Source: Lachnospiraceae bacterium MD308 (lineage in GTDB: Bacteria; Bacillota; Clostridia; Lachnospirales; Lachnospiraceae). Taken from it: a stretch of DNA of 64,000 nt. The stretch lies in the NCBI GenBank assembly GCA_000403475.2, contig KE159795.1:1452969-1516968 (forward strand). The letters are read 5' to 3'. This document shows, piece after piece, positions 25,867 to 35,055 of this stretch. A model generated the notes under the pieces. It was not told the DNA's origin. It was given only the letters and a program-made list of their open reading frames with translations, and searched no databases. How positions within the stretch are numbered: the first letter of the stretch is position 1; each line of letters begins with the position of its first letter. The position numbers and the translations under genes are program-made.

Positions 25867-27487
25867 AGTTGGTATCTACTGCCGCCTGAGTGTGGATGAT
25901 GCCTCCAATTCCGCAAAAGCAAAAGGCTATATCCCCAGCGATGAATCGGTGAGCATTGAGAACCAGTACGAAATCCTCTCTAAATTTGTCATGCTCAATG
26001 GCTGGATTGAGGTTAAGACCTACCAGGACGATGGGTACAGCGGAGGGAATTTTCAGCGGCCCGGATTTTTGGAGATGCTGGAGGACGCAAGGCATGGCCT
26101 GATTAACCTGATTCTGGTTAAGGACCTCTCCCGTTTAGGACGGGACTTTGTGGAGGTAGGCCGTTATACCGATGTCATTTTCCCCTCCCTCGGCTGCCGG
26201 TTCGTATCGGTTCTGGACTGTCTGGACAGCGAGGGCGACAACACAGATATGCTGCACTTCCGCAGTCTGATGAATGACTACCATCTCAAAGACCTGTCCA
26301 GTAAAGTAAAGTCGGTGCTTCACGCCAAGAAGAAAAGCGGCCAGTACCTCGCCGCCTATGCCCCTTATGGCTACCGTAAAAGCGAGGAGGACAGACACAA
26401 GCTGGCCATTGATGAGGAATCCGCCGCTGTTGTGCGGCAGATCTTCCAGATGCGTCATTCCGGCATGGCCTATGGGAAAATCGCCGCCACCCTGAATGAG
26501 AAAGGGATTCTCCCTCCCCGCTGGTATTGGGCGGTCCATTATGGAAACGGCAGCTGCAAGTATTCCCGCCTGTGGGCCTACGCAACGGTCCGAAACCTTT
26601 TGAATGATGATGTTTATGTCGGTACGCTCACACAGAACTGTACCGGCTCCCGTTCCTATAAGGATAAGACCATGATAAGGAAACCGGAATCCGAATGGAT
26701 TTCCCATGAGGGCGCACACGAGGCGATTATTGAGCCGGAGCTGTGGCAGGCCGTTCAAAAGATCAATCAGGCGGCAAAACAGATTTCCGCTAACAACGCC
26801 CCGCCCCAAGCCTCACTGTTTACCGGAAAGCTGGTCTGTGCGGACTGTGGGCATCCTCTGGTTGCCGCCCGCGAAGCCCAGCACCGGAAGAATGGCACTG
26901 TCAAGCACTATACTTCTTATTTCTGCTCCCGGTTCGCCACCACCGGACACAGCGCCTGCTCCTGGCACCGGATTTTCGAGATCAGCCTGAAGAACCTGGT
27001 ACTGGACGAAATCCGGGCGCATGGAAAAGCGGTGGCAACTGATGAAGCCGCTGTACTGGACAGATTGAAGCAGCAGATACAATCTGAAAACGCCGCCCAG
27101 CAGGAGGATTGCCGACAGGAAATCAGCCGTTTACGGCGGCGGGTGGAAGAACTGGAACGGATGACTGCAAAGCTCTACGAGGACAAAGTGAGCGGGACAA
27201 TCAGTGAAGCCTCTTTCTCGCTCCTGATTCAAAAGAGCGAACAGGAACGGATTCAGAAGTCGGAACGCCTGGATATGCTGTTAGCCGGGGAGCGGAAATC
27301 CCAGCAGGACATCGCCAACATTGGACAGTGGGCCAGGACAATCCGGCAATACCTGGACTTGCAGGAATTGAACCGGGAGATCATTGAGGAATTGATTGAC
27401 CACATTGAAATTGGAGAACGGACCATTATAGACGGTCAAAGACATCAGGACATTAAAATCTACTACCGATTTGTTGGGCTGGTGTGA
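25850..27487 (+). CDS. Large serine recombinase 2 (545 aa)
   Basis: Same architecture as its upstream neighbour but clearly diverged: MAKQYKVGIYCRLSVDD with catalytic S14, DDGYSGGNFQRPGF, VKDLSRLGRDFVEVGRYTD, a zinc ribbon with CADCGHP from about residue 330, then a coiled coil. Start 25850 lies inside the 3' end of recombinase 1, with AAAGGGGG as ribosome site. Paired recombinases often act together on one attachment site, or one serves as a directionality partner; which applies here cannot be read from sequence. It is the last gene of the element; about 100 bp downstream begins a truncated recombinase on the other strand. Confidence 0.93.
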   Translation: MAKQYKVGIYCRLSVDDASNSAKAKGYIPSDESVSIENQYEILSKFVMLNGWIEVKTYQDDGYSGGNFQRPGFLEMLEDARHGLINLILVKDLSRLGRDFVEVGRYTDVIFPSLGCRFVSVLDCLDSEGDNTDMLHFRSLMNDYHLKDLSSKVKSVLHAKKKSGQYLAAYAPYGYRKSEEDRHKLAIDEESAAVVRQIFQMRHSGMAYGKIAATLNEKGILPPRWYWAVHYGNGSCKYSRLWAYATVRNLLNDDVYVGTLTQNCTGSRSYKDKTMIRKPESEWISHEGAHEAIIEPELWQAVQKINQAAKQISANNAPPQASLFTGKLVCADCGHPLVAAREAQHRKNGTVKHYTSYFCSRFATTGHSACSWHRIFEISLKNLVLDEIRAHGKAVATDEAAVLDRLKQQIQSENAAQQEDCRQEISRLRRRVEELERMTAKLYEDKVSGTISEASFSLLIQKSEQERIQKSERLDMLLAGERKSQQDIANIGQWARTIRQYLDLQELNREIIEELIDHIEIGERTIIDGQRHQDIKIYYRFVGLV

Positions 27488-27591
27488 TTGGGCAAAAGAA
27501 ACGCCTGACCACATCAGCAGCCAGACGAAAACATTCTGTAATAGCAGCGGTATTCGATTGTTGCACATGGATTTGTCGAAATAGAAAGAAA

Positions 27592-28098
<507 letters not shown>

Positions 28099-28299
28099 TT
28101 ATCCCTGTTTGTCATTGGGCGGTTTGACGGTTTCTGATTTTATGAGCCGTATCATCTTGTCGCGGAGCCGTTCCGAGCCGCCGCAGGAGGTAGACACTTC
28201 ATAGTATGTGCCGCCGATTTTGTAGCAGACGGTTTCCTCTGTCGGTTTCCCTTTTTCCGGCAGATAGCCGCTGTCCTTGATTTCTGGTTCCCAATCCAT
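28099..28299 (-). CDS. tnpW: Second TnpW-like protein (66 aa)
   Basis: Minus strand, immediately upstream of the truncated recombinase in the same TnpW-recombinase order as the intact element. It contains EETVCYKIGGTYYEVSTSCG and RLRDKMIRLIKSETV. AAGGAAGGG precedes the ATG at 28299. The frame is open for a further 71 codons upstream; the residues just before (FSQIFVKNAL region) resemble the tail of a sigma-like gene. So 27.6-28.5 kb is a two-sided fragment of an older related element. Confidence 0.65.
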   Translation of the reverse strand: MDWEPEIKDSGYLPEKGKPTEETVCYKIGGTYYEVSTSCGGSERLRDKMIRLIKSETVKPPNDKQG

Positions 28300-28714
28300 T
28301 CTTTTCCCTTCCTTTCCGTATTTTCTAAGTGATAAGTTTCGGAGCAAGCATAGGAAACGGGTACCCATTTCCGTAAATCTGTCCGTCCGCGCTACGGCTT
28401 GCCGGACAGATTTTGCTTGTTGGGAAGTTTCCCAAACCCTCTTGAAAATCCTCTCACTACCTACAACACCGCACAGGGCGTTTTTGACGAATATTTGAGA
28501 GAAATTTTTCAAAAAGTTTTCCTTGCTTCTTAATACGGGGGAGTTTCAGAAATGCCAAATATGAATAAAAAATAGCAGAGGTTTTTTGTAAGCTGAAATA
28601 TGGTTTCAGAGTATGTCTATTCAGTTCTATCAGTTAACTAAAATACTTCCTATAATGTAAGGAATGATTTTCTGATTTTGGGGGTATACGGCATTGCTAA
28701 ATCAAGTTCCCTAC
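28300..28714. other. Non-coding junction between two mobile-element fragments
   Basis: No gene is visible on either strand. Composition changes from mixed to AT-rich around 28.5 kb, where the TnpW/recombinase fragment ends and the TetR-ABC cluster begins. No terminal repeats were recognised. Confidence 0.5.
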
Positions 28715-28778
28715 TTGACAATAGTTATCAATCGTGCTATCATTCGTTTTGCGAATATTTATAGCGAATATTCGCAAA
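28715..28778 (+). promoter_or_regulatory. Promoter and palindromic operator of the tetR-ABC cluster
   Basis: TTGACA (28715-28720), a 17-base spacer and TATCAT (28738-28743) form a near-consensus promoter. Immediately downstream, TTTGCGAATATT (28748-28759) and AATATTCGCAAA (28767-28778) form a 12-bp inverted repeat with a 7-base centre. This is well placed for repression by the TetR-family protein encoded 30 bp further on. Confidence 0.8.
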
Positions 28779-28808
28779 TACAATTCAGAAGAAAGGAGAA
28801 GTGAATCT

Positions 28809-29399
28809 ATGCCGTCAAAGACAGTCCTTTCGGACACTGATAAAAAAGCAATCCGCAAAAAGCTGGAAGAACTATGCGAGGAATGTTGGATAGCGCAAGG
28901 GTACAAAAAGACAAGCATTAAGAATCTATGCGACAAGGCAGTTATATCTATCGGTACTTTTTATACGCTCTACCCGACAAAGGAAGATTTATTCCTTGAA
29001 ACAATCACAGACATACAAAGGAGGTTGACAGAAAAAATTATCGACATAAACAGGAACAGCCGGACGAAAGAGGGCTTTGCACAGTCCATGAAAAGGCTTT
29101 TCCGGGAATACGACAGCAAGCCGTTCCTCTACAATGTCAATACGCCGGATTTTCAGTCTTTTGTAACAAAGCTGCCGGAAGAAACGATTAAGAAAATCAA
29201 GTTTGACAGTTTCGATTTTTTCAGACAGGTTATCCATGCCGCAAACCTCAATCTGAAAATGGAGGAAGCACAGGCATATGGAATTTTGAGTGCGCTGCTG
29301 TCAACAATCAATGCAAAAGAAACGCTTTCCGTCACTTGTGATTATTTCGCTGTTTTTGATTTTATGGTGGATAGCCTTGTGGCAGATATTTTTGAGTAA
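28809..29399 (+). CDS. TetR-family transcriptional regulator (196 aa)
   Basis: The N-terminal HTH (about residues 20-65) reads KTSIKNLCDKAVISIGTFYT then LYPTKEDLFLETI, a clear TetR pattern. The C-terminal ligand domain is helical and unspecific. AGAAAGGAG precedes ATG 28809; the frame runs upstream through the operator, so earlier starts are unlikely. It probably represses its own operon through the palindrome at 28748-28778. The operon runs on through a DUF4177 protein and an ABC exporter to a Cys-rich KTR protein, suggesting an inducible export system. Confidence 0.88.
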   Translation: MPSKTVLSDTDKKAIRKKLEELCEECWIAQGYKKTSIKNLCDKAVISIGTFYTLYPTKEDLFLETITDIQRRLTEKIIDINRNSRTKEGFAQSMKRLFREYDSKPFLYNVNTPDFQSFVTKLPEETIKKIKFDSFDFFRQVIHAANLNLKMEEAQAYGILSALLSTINAKETLSVTCDYFAVFDFMVDSLVADIFE

Positions 29400-29410
29400 A
29401 GGAGATTGTT

Positions 29411-29641
29411 ATGACAGAATTTGAGTACAAAACGATAGTAATTGACAGCAAGGAAACAGAACATTCCGAAAAGTCGCTGTCTGATAAACTGAATCATTAC
29501 GGTAAGGACGGTTGGGAGCTGGTTACTTGTTTCGCCTATCCGTGTATAGGCAGCTCCCAATATTCTCTTATCGGAATCGCACAGAAAGCAACTCTGATAT
29601 TCAAAAGGCGGCTATGCCCCAAAAAGGGGGCGGGCGAATGA
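29411..29641 (+). CDS. DUF4177-like protein (76 aa)
   Basis: A small protein starting MTEFEYKTIVIDSKETEHSE with NHYGKDGWELVTCFAYPCIG and ending LIFKRR, the usual DUF4177 layout of strand-helix-strand. AAAGGAG precedes the ATG. Its stop overlaps the ATPase start by 4 bp. Its role in this operon is unknown. Confidence 0.75.
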   Translation: MTEFEYKTIVIDSKETEHSEKSLSDKLNHYGKDGWELVTCFAYPCIGSSQYSLIGIAQKATLIFKRRLCPKKGAGE

Positions 29642-30384
29642 CAAATGCGGTTGAAGTCCGGCACTTATCAAAATCCATAGAGGGCAGCCCCATACTGAAT
29701 GATATTTGCATGAATGTAAGGCAAGGGGAAGTGTACGGATTTTTGGGCGCGAACGGCGCAGGAAAAACTTCGCTGATGAAAACGCTGTACCACATCATTT
29801 TCCCCGATACAGGTACGGTATGTTTATTAGGCGAAACTATCAACAAGGGGAACAATCCCGTTTTCTCCCGTATCGGCAGCATTATTGAAAGCCCTGTTTT
29901 TTACAGCCATTTAAGCGCATACGAGAACATGGAACTCCATTGCCGGTACATGGGCGCAGGCTATGAAAACATCATGGAAACGCTGTCACTGTTAGGGATT
30001 GCAGAAACGGGCAAAAAAGCCGTAGGGAAATTCTCTTTGGGAATGAAACAGCGGCTTGCGCTTGCAAGGGCAATGCTCACGAAGCCGGATTTGCTTATTT
30101 TAGACGAACCAATAAACGGCTTAGACCCACAGGGGATTATTGAAGTGCGGGAGCTGCTGTTGCGAATCAACCATGAATACCACACAAGCATTTTAATATC
30201 CAGCCATATCCTTGACGAACTATCTAAAATTGCCGATACAATCGGAATTATTGACCACGGGGCTATGCTTGCGGAAGTATCAATGAAAGAACTCACAGCC
30301 AAAGGGATAGACCTTGAAACCTATTATTTAGGCTTATTGGGAGGAGGTGAAAAAAATGTGGAACCTTATCCGCATGGAAATTAA
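29638..30384 (+). CDS. ABC transporter ATP-binding protein, lantibiotic-immunity type (248 aa)
   Basis: Walker A GANGAGKTS at residues 37-45, the signature SLGMKQ at about 133-138 and Walker B LLILDEPINGLDP from about 152, followed by the switch histidine in SSHILDEL. The start overlaps the preceding stop (ATGA). The 29-bp overlap with the permease gene indicates a two-component exporter. It resembles transporters for bacteriocin immunity or peptide export, but the substrate cannot be read from sequence. Confidence 0.88.
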   Translation: MTNAVEVRHLSKSIEGSPILNDICMNVRQGEVYGFLGANGAGKTSLMKTLYHIIFPDTGTVCLLGETINKGNNPVFSRIGSIIESPVFYSHLSAYENMELHCRYMGAGYENIMETLSLLGIAETGKKAVGKFSLGMKQRLALARAMLTKPDLLILDEPINGLDPQGIIEVRELLLRINHEYHTSILISSHILDELSKIADTIGIIDHGAMLAEVSMKELTAKGIDLETYYLGLLGGGEKNVEPYPHGN

Positions 30385-31051
30385 GAAAGTACCGTTAAAG
30401 CCGCATATTGCCGGATTGTTAATCGCTAACTTTATTATCTTTCTGCTTTCCGTCTTTACGTCCAGCCTTTTAACCGCAAGCGGCAATATATCCACGCTTC
30501 CGGGATTTGCCCCTGTCCAGTTAGATACAGTTACGTTAGCGGCAATGCTTGTAAGGGCTACTCTGATTGTATGGGAAGCGGTACTGATTTCCGTATTTGT
30601 GATTGAAGAATACAGAAACAAAACAATCTGTTTGCTTTTCACTTACCCAATCAGTCGCACAAAACTGATTACGGCAAAACTCATTTTGATATGTGGTATC
30701 ATGTTCCTGTTCCATGTACTATCAAATATCTTCCAATATGCCACAATCTTTCTTGCGGCAAAATGTTTTGATTTTGTCACGTTCAGCTTTGGAAACATAA
30801 TGACACAGGCAGTTACAACAATATCCGCAATCCTGTTGGGGCTTCTCCCGCTGTATGTTGGAATGATAAAGAAGTCAGCGATTGCAACCGTTGTTTCGTC
30901 TATCATCATTGTTGCCATAGCGTCAAATTCACAGGGAAGCAGCGCAGGACTTTTGTCAATTCCCATTGCGGCAATTATTTTCGGCATCATAGGAATCACT
31001 TTTTCAGCAATCACAATGAGGAAAATGATTTTATCAGATTTGAGCAATTAA
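30356..31051 (+). CDS. ABC-2 type permease (231 aa)
   Basis: A hydrophobic protein with about six membrane helices, starting MWNLIRMEIKKVPLKPH. ATG 30356 is preceded by GGAGGAGG; an alternative GTG at 30347 overlaps that site and is less likely. It contains the common permease pattern of a cytoplasmic coupling stretch (EEYRNKTICLLFTYPISRTK) after the second helix. It pairs with the overlapping ATPase. Confidence 0.85.
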   Translation: MWNLIRMEIKKVPLKPHIAGLLIANFIIFLLSVFTSSLLTASGNISTLPGFAPVQLDTVTLAAMLVRATLIVWEAVLISVFVIEEYRNKTICLLFTYPISRTKLITAKLILICGIMFLFHVLSNIFQYATIFLAAKCFDFVTFSFGNIMTQAVTTISAILLGLLPLYVGMIKKSAIATVVSSIIIVAIASNSQGSSAGLLSIPIAAIIFGIIGITFSAITMRKMILSDLSN

Positions 31052-31069
31052 AAGAAAGGGGGCTATAAA

Positions 31070-31294
31070 ATGAACTTTCCAATTCCCGACTTTGTACCCG
31101 TTCCAAGTGCGGAAATTATGCAGACTATTTCAATCATATCATTGATTATCGGTATCTGCCTTGTGGGTGTGGGATTGCTTTTCCTGTTTCTGAACAAGAA
31201 AAAAGGGAAAGAAAAGAAAGCCACAGCCTTATGGGTTGTCATAGGCATTGGCGTGTTACTCATTGCAAATCACGGCATACAGTTATTATTTTAG
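31070..31294 (+). CDS. Small two-helix membrane protein (74 aa)
   Basis: MNFPIPDFVPVPSAEIMQTI leads into a hydrophobic helix (about 18-41), a lysine-rich loop (NKKKGKEKK) and a second helix (about 51-74). AAAGGGGG lies upstream. It continues the TetR-controlled operon 18 bp after the permease. No family recognised; it could be an accessory subunit of the exporter. Confidence 0.65.
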   Translation: MNFPIPDFVPVPSAEIMQTISIISLIIGICLVGVGLLFLFLNKKKGKEKKATALWVVIGIGVLLIANHGIQLLF

Positions 31295-31303
31295 GAGGGC
31301 AAA

Positions 31304-31549
31304 ATGATTAAAGAAGTAAACAGGGCTTGCGAAAAGCTGAATGACACACTGGGAATATCCGTAGAGCTTCCCAATCCGAAAAAGAAAGCGTTAAAAACGG
31401 CAGCGGTATGTAACTTAGTTGTCGGCGCTGGTCTTGTGGCGGCAGGAATCCTTTTTTCGTCAAAATCTTGTGCGTTATTGGGCGGTATCAGCGTTATCAG
31501 CAGTGCTGTACTGAAAAAGGAAAGCAAGAATAAAACCCATGAATCATAA
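31304..31549 (+). CDS. Small membrane-associated protein (81 aa)
   Basis: A charged N-terminal half (MIKEVNRACEKLNDTLGISV) and two short hydrophobic stretches (about 33-50 and 54-68) with a basic tail. TAGGAGG precedes the ATG by 7 bases. It overlaps the next gene by 11 bp. Function unknown; operon position is the only clue. Confidence 0.6.
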   Translation: MIKEVNRACEKLNDTLGISVELPNPKKKALKTAAVCNLVVGAGLVAAGILFSSKSCALLGGISVISSAVLKKESKNKTHES

Positions 31550-31742
31550 CGAGAGCGAGCAATTCAAATGGTTATTATGCCCTGTTTGCGGGAGCAAGAC
31601 ACGTATTAAAATGCGGTTAGATACAGAGCTTCGGAACTTCCCGCTGTTCTGCCCCAAATGTAAGCAGGAAATTTTAATCAATGTAACACAATTTCATATT
31701 TCGGTTATCAAAGAGCCGGACGCACAGACGCAGAGCCGATAA
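31539..31742 (+). CDS. Cysteine-rich KTR-type protein (67 aa)
   Basis: Two CxxC pairs, CPVCGSKTRIK and CPKCKQEI, form a zinc ribbon, and KTRIKMRLDTELRNFPLFCP is the pattern of the Cys-rich KTR family found on Firmicutes conjugative elements. It ends the TetR operon; its stop codon lies in the left stem of the terminator. Confidence 0.8.
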   Translation: MNHNESEQFKWLLCPVCGSKTRIKMRLDTELRNFPLFCPKCKQEILINVTQFHISVIKEPDAQTQSR

Positions 31743-31778
31743 CACGCAGATTTGAACTGCTGTTATCGGCTCCTTTTT
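31733..31778 (+). terminator. Terminator of the tetR-ABC operon
   Basis: GAGCCGATAAC (31733-31743) pairs perfectly with GTTATCGGCTC (31762-31772), followed by CTTTTTTG. Confidence 0.85.
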
Positions 31779-31885
31779 TGATAATTCAATCCAATCTGCT
31801 GAATGACGACAAAGAAAAAACTGTTGTTCAGCAGAGAGCTTTTTACACGTTCCTTTTGACGCGATGTCTAAAAAGAGGTACCGCC

Positions 31886-32056
31886 ATGAAGCATAAATCA
31901 TATCGACAAAATCCAACAATCATTGACCTGTCAAAAAAATCCAAGCCATTAACGAGGATTATTGCGCCTATGAGTATGAATACACATATCATTTAGTATG
32001 TCTTAATAACTCATATTACTCAAGAACCTATGCGGATATATTCTGCATGGGTTCTT
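31886..32056 (+). other. Possible 36-aa leader ORF and attenuator-like hairpin before the sigma gene
   Basis: A short frame from ATG 31886 to 31996 encodes MKHKSYRQNPTIIDLSKKSK and 16 more residues. It is followed by a hairpin (AAGAACC at 32022-32028 pairing with GGTTCTT at 32050-32056). The layout, a short frame then a hairpin then a regulator gene, resembles the attenuated leader of Tn916-type elements. Evidence for translation is weak because no clear ribosome site is visible. Confidence 0.35.
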
Positions 32057-32098
32057 GTTGTAATAGCCCCCTACTGGGAAGAAAGGGGGTGAGAGAAA

Positions 32099-32557
32099 AT
32101 GAGATATTCTGAACAGTTCATGGAGCATATTGAATATGCTTTCCATGCGTTCTGCAAGGTTGTCCTGCGCCATGAAGCAATCAACGCATGGAGGGATTTG
32201 AAGCGGAAAATGGAACGGGAAATATCCCTTGACTATCTGATGTCAGAACGATATTTTGAACCGTCTGCTATGGACAGCTACTTTGAAAAGCAGGACAAGC
32301 CGACCGTATTTCTTGTGTTGGGAAAGGAAGTTATCGTTGATGATGAACGGTTAGCGACGACATTATCAAAGTTGCCGGAGTTAAGGCAAGAAGTTTTGTT
32401 GCTATATTACTTCATCGGTTATCGTGATGAAGCAATCGGCAGACTGTATGGGCGTTGTAGAAGTACGATAAATCACAGAAGAAATGTCGCGCTGAAACAG
32501 TTGCGGAAAGAATGGGAGAGATTGGAACATGAGGAACAAAAAGCTGATACCTTTTGA
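32099..32557 (+). CDS. Sigma-70-like regulator, Tn916 Orf7 type (152 aa)
   Basis: A region 4-type HTH at about residues 95-145 (LPELRQEVLLLYYFIGYRDE then IGRLYGRCRSTINHRRNVAL) follows an N-terminal part loosely like sigma region 2. GGGGGTGAG precedes the ATG. It overlaps the next gene by 29 bp, the same pair order as in Tn916-like elements, where this protein drives recombination genes. No matching integrase follows here, so the pair is probably a stranded remnant. Confidence 0.8.
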   Translation: MRYSEQFMEHIEYAFHAFCKVVLRHEAINAWRDLKRKMEREISLDYLMSERYFEPSAMDSYFEKQDKPTVFLVLGKEVIVDDERLATTLSKLPELRQEVLLLYYFIGYRDEAIGRLYGRCRSTINHRRNVALKQLRKEWERLEHEEQKADTF

Positions 32558-32732
32558 AGTAATCGAAAAAGCCGTTGCCGGAGAGCCGGAAGCGGTAGAC
32601 GCAGTATTGCAGCACTACACCGCACACATCAAATACCTGTCTATGTATAAGGGGCATATCAATGACGACACACAGGACAGATTAAAGGCAAAACTGGTTG
32701 AAGCCATATTGAAATTCCGCTTCGACCGATAG
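32529..32732 (+). CDS. HTH_16-type small regulator, Tn916 Orf8 type (67 aa)
   Basis: MRNKKLIPFEVIEKAVAGEP then EAVDAVLQHYTAHIKYLSMY matches the short helix-turn-helix proteins that follow the sigma-like gene in Tn916 relatives. The ATG overlaps the preceding gene. A long terminator follows. Confidence 0.8.
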   Translation: MRNKKLIPFEVIEKAVAGEPEAVDAVLQHYTAHIKYLSMYKGHINDDTQDRLKAKLVEAILKFRFDR

Positions 32733-32748
32733 GAAGTAGCAAAGACGT

Positions 32749-32798
32749 GAAAAGCTGTCAAGGGTAAACTTCGCGCTATGCGCCCTTGACAGCTTTTC
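32749..32798 (+). terminator. Long terminator hairpin after the Orf7/Orf8-like pair
   Basis: GAAAAGCTGTCAAGGG (32749-32764) pairs perfectly over 16 bp with CCCTTGACAGCTTTTC (32783-32798). The loop contains a smaller CGC/GCG stem. The A- and T-rich stem base lets it work in both directions. Confidence 0.85.
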
Positions 32799-33560
32799 CC
32801 GCCTTTGCTAATGGGCAGTCAAGAGGACGAAATCAGTAGACTGCTTTCGCCCTCAATCCAGTATGGAATGATTGTTACACGATAGAGGGTGTTTCTCGCT
32901 TGATTTAAGCGCATTACAGCGGCGATAAGGACAAGGGTAAGGGTTTTATACTCCTACCCTTAAAAGCGGTGTTCTATTGCGTAACATAGTAAACAATATT
33001 TCTTTATACTGCCGTTTCCGTTCCATTCTTTTCCATTCTTGCAGCTCTGTCACTATATTGTGCTTCAAAGGAAAGGGGTTAGGGGAAAGGATAGGAAAGG
33101 AATAGATATTTGATTAAGTCTGTATTTGGTTTTTCTTTAGTTAGTTATATCTTTATTTAATTGCGTTGGATTTTCCGATGTCGGATAACCCGGTGTCGGA
33201 AAATCCAATATCGGATAATCCAACACCGGGAGTTGTTACGGTGTTCAAAATCCGTCTAATCCAATCGCTTTATAAAACTAATGCTTTCTTGGGTAGGTAT
33301 GTTACGCAGTAGAGGTTAAAAAGTCCTTGATTTATGCGGCTTTCAGAGCATGGAAAACACTTAGACGATATTTTATATCCCTACCCTCAAAAACAGCGTT
33401 CTATTGCGTAACAAAAAGCAGAGAACCGACCACTAATGAAAGTGATGTGTTCTCTGTTCTTGCTTGCACCCTGTTTGTCAGCGTTGATGATAAGTTAGTT
33501 TCTATACTTCCTTATCACCGTAAAGCGAAGGGGTACAGCGATTATTTAATCTACTAACTG
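32799..33560. other. Non-coding decayed end of a mobile element
   Basis: About 760 bp without a credible gene. A motif containing GTTCTATTGCGTAACA occurs at about 32969-32984 and nearly identically at about 33398-33413, and GTTACGCAGTAGAG-like sequence lies between them. The 15-bp repeats at 33166-33230 are also here. This is where Tn916-type elements carry excisionase and integrase genes, which are missing. The stretch ends at the shortened Rpn-type gene. Confidence 0.5.
33166..33230. repeat. 15-bp iteron-like repeats with nested inverted repeats
   Basis: Three 15-bp units start at 33181, 33196 and 33211: TCGGATAACCCGGTG, TCGGAAAATCCAATA and TCGGATAATCCAACA. An inverted half lies just before them: TTGGATTTTCCGA (33166-33178) is the exact reverse complement of TCGGAAAATCCAA (33196-33208). 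CCCGGTGT (33188-33195) and ACACCGGG (33223-33230) also mirror each other. This looks like a protein-binding array or a terminus of a lost element. Confidence 0.6.
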
Positions 33561-34193
33561 TCAAAGACAGGATTGTAACATGCCCAAAATTAGTTGTAAA
33601 TCCGTATGAAACGCGCAGAGTTTTTCTGGGTCTGACGCATCGATCAGATTAATGGAATAGTCCGGTATATATTTTTCCATCACTTTTAAAAGCGCCTTAT
33701 CTTCACTTTTCCGGAACATGCCATGAAGGCTCCTGCTGCCGTCCCATTTCTTCTCCCCATAATAGAATACCATGGTAATCACAGGGATTAATTTATCATC
33801 TTTATTCATCCGGGAGAGAAATTCCTCCTCCGTCATCTGCCTTTTCTCTCCGGCCTGCCCTTTCCACATCCGGCCGATCTGTTCTGCATAAGTCAGCCCG
33901 TCATAAATCATATTCCTCACCGGCATAGCATAATGCACTTTATCCTGATTTTCACATGCAAGAACAATGAACTCTGCCCCCTGTTTCCACCGCATGACAA
34001 TATCGCGGTAACGCTGCACTCCCCTGCTCTTCCCATTCTTATCCGTAATGATAATATCCGATTCACTGTCCGCCCTCTCCAGATCCTCCGCAGACACTAC
34101 CTGCTCCCCGCCAAACAAGACAGCATTGCACATGTCAGAAAACCGCCCTTTATCCGACAGCCATTTCTTCGCCGCTATGTCCTTTTTTCCCAT
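33561..34193 (-). CDS. Rpn-type recombination-promoting nuclease, C-terminally shortened (210 aa)
   Basis: Resembles the Rpn/PD-(D/E)XK family: SESDIIITDKNGKSRGVQRY followed by EFIVLACENQDKVHYAMPVR, where the acidic residue and the E-x-Q pattern are the usual nuclease core, then ITMVFYYGEKKWDGSRSLHG. Relatives are commonly near 300 residues; this one stops just after HTDLQLILGMLQ. The stop coincides with the edge of the decayed mobile stretch, so the 3' end was probably lost by insertion. ATG 34193 is preferred (AAGGGGG upstream); an in-frame ATG at 34241 lacks a site. The 300-bp gap to the next gene contains nothing recognisable. Confidence 0.7.
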   Translation of the reverse strand: MGKKDIAAKKWLSDKGRFSDMCNAVLFGGEQVVSAEDLERADSESDIIITDKNGKSRGVQRYRDIVMRWKQGAEFIVLACENQDKVHYAMPVRNMIYDGLTYAEQIGRMWKGQAGEKRQMTEEEFLSRMNKDDKLIPVITMVFYYGEKKWDGSRSLHGMFRKSEDKALLKVMEKYIPDYSINLIDASDPEKLCAFHTDLQLILGMLQSCL

Positions 34194-34492
34194 ATCTTTT
34201 CCCCCTTTTTCGTACTTTTCACAACTATCATCTTTGGTCATCCCGCAGAATCCGCGGAAGAACTTTTTGAACGTCTTCCAGATGAAGACACTTAAAATAA
34301 GATTTGATTGATACTACCTTATCACAAAAAATCCTGCACAACAACCCCTCTTTGGCCTTCAAATCCGTTGACAGCCATAAACTTTACAAGTACACTGTAG
34401 GCCAAGACATATTAAGAGAACTTTCATTTGCGGCAAAATATGGCAGATAGCGCAGCAATCAAATCAGCATAGAAAGATAAGAGGAATCTATT

Positions 34493-34975
34493 ATGAGCAA
34501 AGTTATCATGATGTGCGGGGTATGCGGCTCCGGCAAAACTACCTACGCAAAGCAAAAGGAGAAAGAAGGATATATCAGGCTTTCGATTGACGAAGAAATG
34601 TGGAAAACTTACGGCCGGAAAGGCGTCGATTACCCGGACAGCCAATATGAGGAACTGTCAGAACAAACAGAATCCATGCTCCGCGATAAATTGATCGCGC
34701 TTATTAAAGACGGGAAAAATGCTGTAATTGACTTTAGTTTCTGGAACAAGGAAAACCGAAAAACTTATAAGTCAATTATCGAAAAATACGGCGGCGAGGC
34801 AGAGCTCATATACATGAAAGCCGACATAGAAACTTTACGGAAAAGGCTGAAAAAAAGAAATTTGCACTTAAATGCCAATTCTCCGTTTATAATAACTGAT
34901 GAAATATTAGAGCATCACTATCATGGATTTCAGGAGCCATGCGGCGAGGGAGAAATCGTTTGTCTACAGCAATGA
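34493..34975 (+). CDS. P-loop kinase-like AAA family protein (160 aa)
   Basis: Walker A GVCGSGKTT at residues 9-17, a putative acidic base in LSIDEEMW, VIDFSFWNKENRKTY as the Walker B-like strand, and an Arg/Lys-rich lid (IETLRKRLKKRNLHL). The size and pattern fit small nucleotide or sugar/antibiotic kinases of the AAA_33/zeta-like class. The substrate is unknown. It is monocistronic, followed by a perfect hairpin. AAGAGGAA precedes the ATG. Confidence 0.75.
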   Translation: MSKVIMMCGVCGSGKTTYAKQKEKEGYIRLSIDEEMWKTYGRKGVDYPDSQYEELSEQTESMLRDKLIALIKDGKNAVIDFSFWNKENRKTYKSIIEKYGGEAELIYMKADIETLRKRLKKRNLHLNANSPFIITDEILEHHYHGFQEPCGEGEIVCLQQ

Positions 34976-34988
34976 TCCAGGAATTACC

Positions 34989-35022
34989 AGAACCGGGAAT
35001 CTAAAACAGACTCCCGGTTCTG
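34989..35022. terminator. Hairpin between convergent genes
   Basis: CAGAACCGGGA (34989-34999) pairs with TCCCGGTTCTG (35012-35022). There is no strong T-run on either side, but the position between two convergent genes suits a bidirectional terminator. Confidence 0.5.
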
Positions 35023-35055
35023 ACATGTAAATATTATAATGCTGAGCGCAAATTC

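Noticed and set aside
33327..33557. A 76-codon frame next to the Rpn-type gene
   Set aside because: AT-rich decayed DNA with repeats; no ribosome site and no protein-like pattern.
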